64,000 nucleotides of DNA from Bacillus sp. Y1 (GTDB lineage: Bacteria; Bacillota; Bacilli; Bacillales; Cytobacillaceae): NCBI RefSeq assembly GCF_003586445.1, contig NZ_CP030028.1:2370501-2434500 (forward strand). Direction: 5' to 3'. Positions 52,268-60,756 of the stretch are shown piece by piece (the stretch's first letter is position 1; each line of letters starts with the position of its first letter). Made by a program: the position numbers and the translations under genes. Below the pieces are notes generated by a model. It did not search any database, had not been told where the DNA came from, and saw nothing but the letters and a program-made list of their open reading frames with translations.

Positions 52268-55177
52268 ATGACAAACCTAACAGTAGAATCAGTAACATGT
52301 GAGTATAGAAAAAATCCTCTAGGAATGGATATAAAAAGACCTCGTATTAGTTGGAAGATCCAATCGGATTTGCGGGGAACGATGCAAAAGGCGTATCAGA
52401 TTCAAGTAGCTGTACATCAAGAAGATTTCCATGAAACGATTTGGGACACAGGGATTGTCCAATCAGACGAATCCATTCAAATTGAATATAATGGTCCCCA
52501 GCTTGAATCCCGTACAAGATATTTTTACCGCATCAAGATTTGGGATAACCATGACCGTGAATCGGATTGGAGTGAAACAGCTTGGTGGGAAACGGCCCTG
52601 TTTTCATCAGAAGAATGGAAGGCCGAGTGGATCACACCAGACCCTAACCATCTGGATCTCCACTCGGAAGCGGCTTTTCTTTTACGAAAAGAGTTTACAC
52701 TTAAGATGGGTATTTCTTCGGCTCGGGTGTATGGAACCGGTGTGGGTTTATATGAATTATTCTTAAATGGCGGGCGGGTTGGAGAGGACCTTCTTGCACC
52801 AGGCTGGACTAGCTATCATAAACGTCTTCAATATCAAACGTATGATGTCACCGACATGCTTCAGATTGGTGCAAATGCCATAGGGATTGTACTAGCTGAC
52901 GGATGGTATAAAGGGAACCTGGTAAGAGAGGATCATCGAAATATTTATGGTGATACACGTGCAGCAAAATTACAAATTCATGTCACTTATCACGACGGGA
53001 CAGAAGAGATAATTGTGACGGATCATACATGGAAGGCGGCAACAGGACCGATTTTATTCTCAGAAATTTACCATGGGCAAACGTACGATGCCAGACTGGA
53101 AAAAGAGGGATGGAGCCAATCGCATTTCCATGATGAGGATTGGGAAGATACCATTATTCCAGACATGCCAATTACGAAATTAGTGGCACAGGAAAATGTC
53201 CCGGTCCGTGTAACAGAAGTTTTAAAACCAATGGAATCCTTTGTTACACCAGCGGGGGATACCGTTCTTGATATGGGCCAAAACATGGTTGGTCGGATTC
53301 GATTCCAAGTCCGTGCTCCAAAAGGAACTCGAATCGTCTTAACACATGCCGAGGTACTGGATAAGGAAGGGAATATTTACTTTGGCAATCTAAAATTTGC
53401 TAAGCAAAAGGTTGAATATATTACAAAAGGGGATGGAATGGAAACCTTTGCACCAAACTTCACGTTCCAAGGATTTCGATATGTGAAAATTGAAGGATAT
53501 CCTGGACAGGAAAACGGACTACCACTTGATCACTTTATAGGAGAAGTCATCCATTCTGATATGGAGTCAACTGGAACATTCGAATGTTCTGATCCACTCG
53601 TAAACCGACTGCAGCAGAATATTGTTTGGGGGCAAAGAGGAAATTTCCTAGATGTGCCGACCGATTGCCCGCAGCGGAGTGAGAGACTTGGATGGACCGC
53701 AGATGCTCAAGTCTTTATTCAGACGGCCTTGTTTAATTACCATGGAGGTCCATTTTTTACGAAGTGGCTACGGGATTTACAAGCGGATCAGCTGCCGGAC
53801 GGGAATGTTCCATTTGTTATTCCAAATGTGGAGGGTGGAAAGGGCTCCGCCGCCTGGGGTGATGCAGCGACGATTATTCCTTGGACCGTCTATCAGACGT
53901 ACGGAGATAAGCGTTTGCTTTCCGATCAATACGACAGCATGAAAGCTTGGGTGGAATATATTCGCAGGCAGGGTAAAAACGAATTTCTATGGAACACAGG
54001 CTTTCATTTCGGGGATTGGTTAGCCCTGGATGCCAAAGAAAATAGCTTTGTTGGTGCCACACCAAAGGATTTAATTGCAACGGTGTTTTATGGGTATTCC
54101 ACAAGAATACTGAGAGATGCAGCAAAGGTCCTTGAGAAAGCTGATGATGTTGAAGAATATAGCATCTTATTAAATCATATTATCGAACAATTTAATTAGG
54201 AATTTGTTTCCCCAGCAGGAAGATTGGTGTCTCCAACCCAAACAGCTCATATCATTACTTTAATGTTTGATATGGTCGATGGGAAAGCAAAAGAGAGAAC
54301 TGCCTATGAGCTGAACGAATTAATTATTCTAAATGACTATCATTTAAATACCGGCTTTGTGGGAACTCCCTATATTTGTTTTGCTCTTTCCAAAGGCGGT
54401 TATCACGAAACAGCGGTGAAATTATTAATGAAGGATGACTATCCATCCTGGCTTTACCAAATTAAAAAAGGCGCCACGACTGTTTGGGAGCATTGGGATA
54501 GCATCAAGCCGGATGGCTCATTCTGGAGTGACCAAATGAATTCTTTTAACCATTATGCCTATGGTTCAATTGGCAATTGGATGTACAAAGTCATAGCAGG
54601 GCTCGATATGGATGCGACAAGTCCTGCCTATAAGAAAATCAAAATTGAACCGAAATTTGCTGGAATTTCGTTCACTTCTGCAAAAGCCATCCATGAATCG
54701 ATGTATGGAAAAATTGTCTCCTCCTGGCAGCTAACAAACGATCAGGTAGCGGTTGAAGTCGTGGTTCCTCCTAATACAACAGCAGACATTCTTTTACCGA
54801 AAGCAAAACTTGTTGATGTTTATGAAGGGGATGAGCTATTAGTAAAGGGTGATATCCATTCATTTATTGAAACGTCAGAGGGTGTAAAAGTGACAGTCGG
54901 ATCTGGATCCTATCAGTTTACCTATCCAAACGAGGAGGGACTAAGACCACGTTTTACAAAGAATACGAAAATTATCGACTTCCTTGATCACCAAGAGACA
55001 GTAGCTGTCCTTGAGAAAGTAGCACCAGGTATGACCAAACCACCTGCTCTATTTACAACGAAAGCTAGAAGCTTAAAAGAGCTAGTTGAAATCGGAGAAG
55101 CCAACCTAACAGAGGATAAAGTCAAAGAGATTATGGAAGAAATTAATCAGCTTGAATGGGAAGTGGTTTTGGTTTAG
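52268..55177 (+). pseudogene. Alpha-L-rhamnosidase (GH78) interrupted by an in-frame TAG
   Basis: ATG 52268 is preferred over 52187 because it follows GGAAAGGAA and the hairpin. The frame runs to TAG 54197-54199 and resumes in the same frame (EFVSPAGRLVSPTQTAH) to 55177. Read through it is about 969 residues. Domains: N-terminal beta sandwiches (RISWKIQSD; GLYELFLNG), the catalytic (alpha/alpha)6 barrel with DCPQRSERLGWTADAQ (acid Glu), and a C-terminal beta sandwich. GATTVWEHWDSI lies after the TAG, so the truncated 643-residue product lacks part of the barrel and should be inactive. A single AAG-to-TAG change would explain it. Confidence 0.85.
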
Positions 55178-55225
55178 TGCCTGATAGATTTCTTGGCTGT
55201 CAAAACACTTGTAATAAACGCATAG

Positions 55226-55252
55226 ACATGGTGATAATCACCATGTTTTTTT
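55226..55252 (+). terminator. Intrinsic terminator after the rhamnosidase
   Basis: ACATGGTGAT-A-ATCACCATGT is followed by T6. The next 450 bases (to 55708) hold no gene; they contain AT-rich sequence and the promoter region of the importer. Confidence 0.8.
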
Positions 55253-55708
55253 GTGTGTTTCTAGGAAGCTAATAGATTATTGCTACAAGCAATTCCAAGT
55301 TCAACTACTATCAATAATAGATTCCTGTTTAATAAGTAATTGTAAATTTGTAACAAATAATTAACATTCCTTCCTCGCCCAAACCTTCTGAAAAGCACCT
55401 ATTCTAGAAAATAACACTATCTAAAAAGGTAGAGATAGCAAAAATATGAATGATTCCCTTTACAAGAAATTTTCAAAATATTAGTCGTATGTCTAATGTC
55501 GCTTAATATCGAACAATTACACTTACATTTAGAGTTTCGGAGAGGAGGCTGATTACATAACCATTCCGAGTATTCGGTCGAGCAATAGTTTAAGCATCCT
55601 ATTGTTTTGAAAGGCATCGTTCATAAAGAGACTTGCAAAAATTACATACGAATCATTAGATCAACATTTCAATTCACAAAAAAAAACATTCTTAAGGAGG
55701 AAGTAAAC

Positions 55709-56728
55709 ATGAATAAAGTAAAAGGTGGACTACTATTAGGTCTTGTATCATTCGCGCTTGCTGGCTGTGGTAGTGAGGAAACTAATACAACTAGTGAAGG
55801 TACGGCTGGAATTGAAGGAGATCTATCTTTTTACACCTCACAACCAGATGAGGATGCTCAAAAATTAGTAGATGCGTTCACAGCGAAATATCCGGATGTA
55901 ACTGTTCAAACCTATCGTTCAGGAACAGAAGAGGTCATTAGCAAAATTAAAGCGGAGCAGAAAGCAGGAGATATTCAAGCAGATGTGTTACTAGTAGCGG
56001 ATTCTGTCACCTTTGAGGATTTGAAGGAAGATGATCTATTACTTGAATATAAGTCAGAGGAGCTCAGTGAAATACCTTCTAATTTAGTCGATCCGGATGG
56101 CATGTATGCTGGTACAAAGGTGATGGCCACAGCCTTAGTAGCAAACACTGCGAATGTATCGGAAATGCCGGACTCATGGGATATTTTAACAGATGAGAGT
56201 TCTAAAGGGGAAAGCATCATGCCAAGTCCCTTTTATTCAGGTGCTGCTGCTTATAATTTAGGTGTATTTACACGAAATAAAACATTTGGCTGGGATTATT
56301 TTAAGAGTTTAAAAGAAAATGAAATGACTGTGACAAAAGGGAATGGAGCGGTTCTTCAAACGGTTGCCAATGGTGAAAAATCATATGGGATGGTTGTTGA
56401 CTTTATCGTCGCACGAGCAAAAGCGGAAGGATCTCCAGTAGAACTGATCTATCCAAAAGAAGGGGTACCTGTTATCACAGAGCCTATTGGTATTATGAAG
56501 GATGCTGAAAACGATGCAGCTGCAAAGGCGTTTGTTGATTTCGTTTTATCAGAAGAAGGTCAAGAATTAGCCGCGGAAATCGGCTATACACCTATTCGCA
56601 AAGGTGTGGAAGCTCCAGAAGGATTACAAACGATTGACGAAATGAATGTGATGGATGCAGATATTAGTGAATTATATCAAGCAAGAGAAGTGGATAAAAA
56701 GGAATTTGAAACCATTTTTGGACAATAA
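55709..56728 (+). CDS. Iron(III)/phosphonate-type ABC transporter substrate-binding lipoprotein
   Basis: ATG 55709 has AAGGAGGAAG upstream, and the signal peptide ends in the lipobox LAGC (Cys19); the open frame from 55607 is not real. The 339-residue protein belongs to the family 1-like FbpA/PhnS group (LSFYTSQPDEDAQKLVDAF, MVVDFIVARAKAEGSPV, PITEPIGI-like region). It feeds the fused permease and ATPase that follow. Ferric iron is the default assignment; 2-aminoethylphosphonate or thiamine-like substrates are alternatives. Confidence 0.85.
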   Translation: MNKVKGGLLLGLVSFALAGCGSEETNTTSEGTAGIEGDLSFYTSQPDEDAQKLVDAFTAKYPDVTVQTYRSGTEEVISKIKAEQKAGDIQADVLLVADSVTFEDLKEDDLLLEYKSEELSEIPSNLVDPDGMYAGTKVMATALVANTANVSEMPDSWDILTDESSKGESIMPSPFYSGAAAYNLGVFTRNKTFGWDYFKSLKENEMTVTKGNGAVLQTVANGEKSYGMVVDFIVARAKAEGSPVELIYPKEGVPVITEPIGIMKDAENDAAAKAFVDFVLSEEGQELAAEIGYTPIRKGVEAPEGLQTIDEMNVMDADISELYQAREVDKKEFETIFGQ

Positions 56729-56819
56729 AAGGGCTTCATATCTATAAGGCTGCTCAATTTCTTTCGTTGAGCTAGCCTTATTTCTTAAGGTCATAATCAT
56801 CTAAGGAGAGAAATCCTGA

Positions 56820-58535
56820 ATGTTGCAAAATGTTATCAGTCGTGTTCAAAACCAAAATAAATGGAGGTTTTTCATTGGTGTAGTATTCGTTGTGATCTTT
56901 TTTGTTCTACCTATTTGTAGACTGGTGTTTCTTAGCTTTTCTGCCGAGGGTGGCATAACCTTAGGAAATTATACCTCCGTCCTTCAAGATCGTTCCACAT
57001 GGAAAACGATTGAAAACACGTTATATGTCGTTGGAGGTTCGTCTATTATTGCGATCATCTTAGGGGTGATCACGGCTTGGGTGGTAGCGTACACCAATAT
57101 TAGGAAAAAAAAGCTGATTCAATTATTCATTTTTTTACCATTTATTATTCCGTCCTATATCACGACACTAGCATGGACTCAGTTCATGAGCAAAAATGGA
57201 TTTTTCGCTCATCTATTACGTATGCTTCCTGGATCAGTCGAACCATTGAACATGTATAGTTTACATGGAATCATCGTTGTAATGGGATTAGCGCATTATC
57301 CACTTGTCTATTTATTAACGGTGGGTGTTCTTAGAAAAATTCCTCGTGATCTTGAATATGCAGCAAGGGTTTCAGGAGCAAGCAAGTGGCAGTCTTTCAA
57401 AAAAATTACCCTTCCGCTTGCGTTACCTGGAATAGCAAGTGGCGGGTTTCTAGCCTTTATTGCCAGTTTAGATAATTTTGGCATTCCTGCGTTTCTTGGG
57501 ATACCAGGTAATATCAGAGTTCTAAGTACGTATATCTATGAGCAAATCGTAGGGCTAGGGCCCAATTCCTTTGAAAGGGCAGCCACTTTATCGGTTATTT
57601 TAGGAGTCATTGCCTTAACAGGTACTTATCTTCAGTGGTTGCTAGTCAAGAAGTCTAAAAATATGGAAACAGCGATCGAGGATAAAGAACCAAGATTACT
57701 GTTAACTAAAGGGCCCCGACTTACGATTGAACTCCTGTTGTGGAGCTTTTTGCTAGTAACCACCATGGTACCGCTTATATCAATGCTTTCTGCATCTCTG
57801 ATTAACGCGTATGGTTTGCCATTTGCACCTGAAAATATAAGTTTAAAAAACTATCAATTTGTGTTGCTTGAGAATCAAAAGGCTATAACCTCTTTAAAAA
57901 ATAGTGCCAATTTGGCGTTGATCACGACGGTTGTTTGTTTGGTGATCGGTACTGCAATTGCTTATGTTAGGACCAAAAAGCCCTCTATGATGACAAAAGG
58001 TTTAGAAATGATCATTGGAATTCCTTATGCATTACCTGGTACGGTGTTAGCGTTAGCGATGATTTTTGCTTGGATGGAACCCATCCCGGGTTGGAATCCC
58101 GGAATATACGGAACCATCACGATTCTATTAATCGCTTATGTGACACGTTTTTTAATTTTACAGGTCAGGGGAAGCATTACCGCGTTTATGCAGGTTGACC
58201 CTTCGATTGAGGAAGCAGCTAGAGTGAGTGGTTCGAATGGATTTTATAAATGGAAACAAATTTTGATGCCATTGATTTTCCCTGGAGTCATCAGTGGGGC
58301 GCTACTCGTCTTTTTAACCGCACTAACGGAACTAACGGTTTCCTCCCTATTATGGTCTAGTGGTACGGAGACGATCGGGCTTGTGATCTTTAATTTTGAA
58401 CAAGCAGGGTATTCCACTTACTCCACTGCTTACTCAAGTATCATTGTTTTATTTATTTTGTTAGCCTTTATATTAGTAGCTATTTTGCAAAAGGTATGGG
58501 ATAGGAGGGTGTTGCATCATGACCACTCAAATTAA
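56820..58535 (+). CDS. Fused ABC permease (FbpB type)
   Basis: This 571-residue protein contains two permease modules of about six helices each, both with an EAA loop: EYAARVSGASKWQSFKKI near residue 180 and EEAARVSGSNGFYKWKQI near 465. The double-module form is typical of FbpB-type iron permeases. ATG 56820 follows AAGGAGAG about 11 bases upstream. Its 3' end overlaps the ATPase start by 17 bases. Confidence 0.92.
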   Translation: MLQNVISRVQNQNKWRFFIGVVFVVIFFVLPICRLVFLSFSAEGGITLGNYTSVLQDRSTWKTIENTLYVVGGSSIIAIILGVITAWVVAYTNIRKKKLIQLFIFLPFIIPSYITTLAWTQFMSKNGFFAHLLRMLPGSVEPLNMYSLHGIIVVMGLAHYPLVYLLTVGVLRKIPRDLEYAARVSGASKWQSFKKITLPLALPGIASGGFLAFIASLDNFGIPAFLGIPGNIRVLSTYIYEQIVGLGPNSFERAATLSVILGVIALTGTYLQWLLVKKSKNMETAIEDKEPRLLLTKGPRLTIELLLWSFLLVTTMVPLISMLSASLINAYGLPFAPENISLKNYQFVLLENQKAITSLKNSANLALITTVVCLVIGTAIAYVRTKKPSMMTKGLEMIIGIPYALPGTVLALAMIFAWMEPIPGWNPGIYGTITILLIAYVTRFLILQVRGSITAFMQVDPSIEEAARVSGSNGFYKWKQILMPLIFPGVISGALLVFLTALTELTVSSLLWSSGTETIGLVIFNFEQAGYSTYSTAYSSIIVLFILLAFILVAILQKVWDRRVLHHDHSN

Positions 58536-59601
58536 AAACGTAGAAAAAAGCTTTGGTTCCTTTAAGGCTTTGCGTCAAATCAACTTGGATATAAAAGAGG
58601 GGGAGTTTGTTGCGATTCTTGGTCCATCAGGTTGTGGGAAAACCACATTGCTTCGATTATTAGCTGGTTTTGATTCACCCACTTCAGGAGAAGTGTTGAT
58701 GAATAATCAAGTGATCGCTCATTCAACCTTCTTCTTGCCACCTGAAAAGCGTAATATCGGGATGGTGTTTCAATCCTTTGCTTTGTGGCCGCATATGAAT
58801 GTAAGGGATCATATTCGCTTTCCACTAAAACATCATCAATTTTTAAGTGAAGAACTGAAAACAAGCATCGATCATAGAGTGGACGAAGTGTTAAAAATGG
58901 TAGATATGGATCATCTTGGAGAAAGAATGCCAAGTGAACTTTCAGGAGGTCAAAAACAAAGGGTTGCTTTAGCACGTGCGATCGCTCCTAAACCCACCTT
59001 ATTGTTAATGGACGAACCACTTAGTAGTTTAGATGCTGAATTACGAATGGGGATGCGAAAGGAGATTCAGCAACTACATCATCTTACAAAGGCTTCGATT
59101 GTGTATGTGACACATGACCAAAGTGAAGCACTTGCCATGGCAGATAAAATCGTTGTCATGAATAAAGGAAATATTGAACAAGTAGGGACGCCAAAGGAAA
59201 TTTATAGCTCACCAACCTCACCATTTGTGGCCTCCTTTGTTGGGAAAGCGAACTTAATAAAAGGAAAATGGGAAGGCACAGCATTTTATCCTTTTCATCA
59301 ACCTTCCATTAAATGGGATGGAACGGCGGTCACCTCAGAATTAAGAGGGGAAAACATCTTTCCAGCTCGTCCTGAACAACTAGAAATCTCATTTAGAGAC
59401 GATGGTGTAAAAGGAATCATCACGAATGTGCAATATCAAGGAAAAGAGATTCACTACACGGTAACGGTTGAAGGTGAGCAGTGGGTGATCCATCAAGATA
59501 TTTTTACGAAATTTTCCATCGGGGATGAAGTATATGTTCATTTTAAGGAATGGCAATATGGAAAGAAGATGGATAGGAGAAAACAACTTCATTTTGCATA
59601 A
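58519..59601 (+). CDS. ABC transporter ATPase (FbpC/PotA type)
   Basis: This 360-residue ATPase begins ATG 58519 (GGAGGGTG upstream, inside the permease gene). Walker A is GPSGCGKTT, signature LSGGQKQR, Walker B LLLMDEPLSSLD and switch VTHDQSEA. A TOBE-like C-terminal region follows residue 240 (FPARPEQLEI). It powers the upstream permease. Confidence 0.95.
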   Translation: MTTQIKNVEKSFGSFKALRQINLDIKEGEFVAILGPSGCGKTTLLRLLAGFDSPTSGEVLMNNQVIAHSTFFLPPEKRNIGMVFQSFALWPHMNVRDHIRFPLKHHQFLSEELKTSIDHRVDEVLKMVDMDHLGERMPSELSGGQKQRVALARAIAPKPTLLLMDEPLSSLDAELRMGMRKEIQQLHHLTKASIVYVTHDQSEALAMADKIVVMNKGNIEQVGTPKEIYSSPTSPFVASFVGKANLIKGKWEGTAFYPFHQPSIKWDGTAVTSELRGENIFPARPEQLEISFRDDGVKGIITNVQYQGKEIHYTVTVEGEQWVIHQDIFTKFSIGDEVYVHFKEWQYGKKMDRRKQLHFA

Positions 59602-59605
59602 ATGA

Positions 59606-59650
59606 AAAAACAGGGCTGACTTAAGTAACGAATGAGTCTGGCCTTGTTTA
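59606..59650 (+). terminator. Weak terminator-like hairpin after the importer
   Basis: AACAGGGC-TGACT pairs imperfectly with AGTCTGGCCTTGTTT. The next 300 bases to 59966 are AT-rich and gene-free, with a likely promoter for the small gene near 59920-59950. Confidence 0.4.
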
Positions 59651-59966
59651 ATTTTTTCCCTAAACAGAATATGAACAAATTTGAATTTCAAAAGATAAGT
59701 CAAAATTTAAGAGAGAATTACCTGACCTTCCTTTACGCTTTGGAGTATAAACTTTTTAAGTCATCAATAGATAAGCCTTTTATTTGATAATCAATAAACA
59801 AAGAAGTAAAAGAAGTGAATGTCACATCGGACGAGAACACAGGAAGAGCAATCATTCTGGGTTAAGTGCTAGATTTAGGGAATTAATAAAAATGTGACTT
59901 TAGTCATTGTATACGCTTTCATACACTGATATTGTATAGGTATATAGAACCAATGGAGGAATCAAC

Positions 59967-60140
59967 ATGAAATCACAAGAATTAATTCAATGGGCCAAAG
60001 ACGAATACGAATCAGCAAGAAAACAGTATATGAAAAATGGAGAAGATTACTGGTTTGGTCGTATGAACGCTTTTAAAGAAATGCTTGTTCATCATCGTCT
60101 CGACCTTTCAGACACGTCTCAGTTGATTATTGCAAGGTAA
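59967..60140 (+). CDS. Small hypothetical protein (57 aa)
   Basis: ATG 59967 follows GGAGGA 6 bases upstream. The peptide is largely helical and charged (ELIQWAKDEYESARKQYMK, then YWFGRMNAFKEMLVHH). The aromatic W-F-G-R-M-N-A-F element looks conserved, but I did not recognise the family. A hairpin and terminator follow. Confidence 0.65.
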   Translation: MKSQELIQWAKDEYESARKQYMKNGEDYWFGRMNAFKEMLVHHRLDLSDTSQLIIAR

Positions 60141-60200
60141 TTAACAAACGACTATTTTAATTTAAAAATATATTGAATATAAAGGAGTATCATGCCTATT

Positions 60201-60235
60201 AAAAAACCATCCAATGCCGTTTGGACGGTTTTTTG
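60201..60235. terminator. Terminator after the 57-aa gene
   Basis: AAAAAACC-A-TCCAA pairs with TTGGA-C-GGTTTTTT around a short loop; one A-C mismatch. Confidence 0.7.
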
Positions 60236-60329
60236 GCGTATTGGTTTTGATCTTTGTTAAAACATTGGATGTAATCTGTTTATCTAGTCTATTACTTGCT
60301 CCTATTAGTATTTAACTGAATTTCCCACT

Positions 60330-60355
60330 TAAATAACTCAAATGTAAGACGATAT
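60330..60355 (+). promoter_or_regulatory. SigD-like (motility sigma) promoter
   Basis: TAAA (60330-60333), 14 bases, then GACGATAT (60348-60355), versus the SigD consensus TAAA-N15-GCCGATAT. The predicted start at about 60362 falls just before the riboswitch, an ideal arrangement. Confidence 0.6.
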
Positions 60356-60371
60356 ACATAGTAAATAACCA

Positions 60372-60456
60372 TCGATAATGGCAAACTTATTGAAAAATAA
60401 GGACGCAAAGCTACGGGTCTAAAGCTTTAGTTTAGCAATGACGGCCGGGTTTCCGA
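60372..60456 (+). ncRNA. Cyclic di-GMP-I (GEMM) riboswitch
   Basis: The core shows GGCAAAC, then a P2 stem CTTATT-GAAA-AATAAG with GAAA tetraloop, then GGACGCAAAGC, the CTAAAGC-TTTAGTTTAGCAATG region and the GGCCGGGTTTCCG closing region. These are the signature elements of the GEMM-I aptamer. A terminator hairpin lies 47 bases downstream as expression platform, ahead of a GGDEF-EAL gene. Confidence 0.88.
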
Positions 60457-60502
60457 AAAGGGTTGGAATAATTTTTTGGGGTAATCTGCTCCATTCTATT
60501 AA

Positions 60503-60532
60503 AGTTCACCAATCTTTTTGGTGAGCTTTTTT
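60503..60532 (+). terminator. Expression-platform terminator of the riboswitch
   Basis: AGTTCACCAA-TCTTT-TTGGTGAGCT is followed by T5. It sits between the c-di-GMP aptamer and the coding region, so read-through decides expression. Confidence 0.8.
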
Positions 60533-60756
60533 ACTAAATTCCTAAATCTTAAACTTTTCGAGAACTATTAATAAATTTAATACTGGATAGCGGAGAAAAA
60601 TGGTTGTGTTTTTTTTACCAACTTAGGATAAAATATAACTTTATTCATAGTTATTCATATAAAAAACCTATGTGAAAAATAATAAGAGATACGACTTATT
60701 ACAAACATAGAATATAAAGCTTTTCATTAATTGAAATTAATCTAGAAGGTGTAGTC

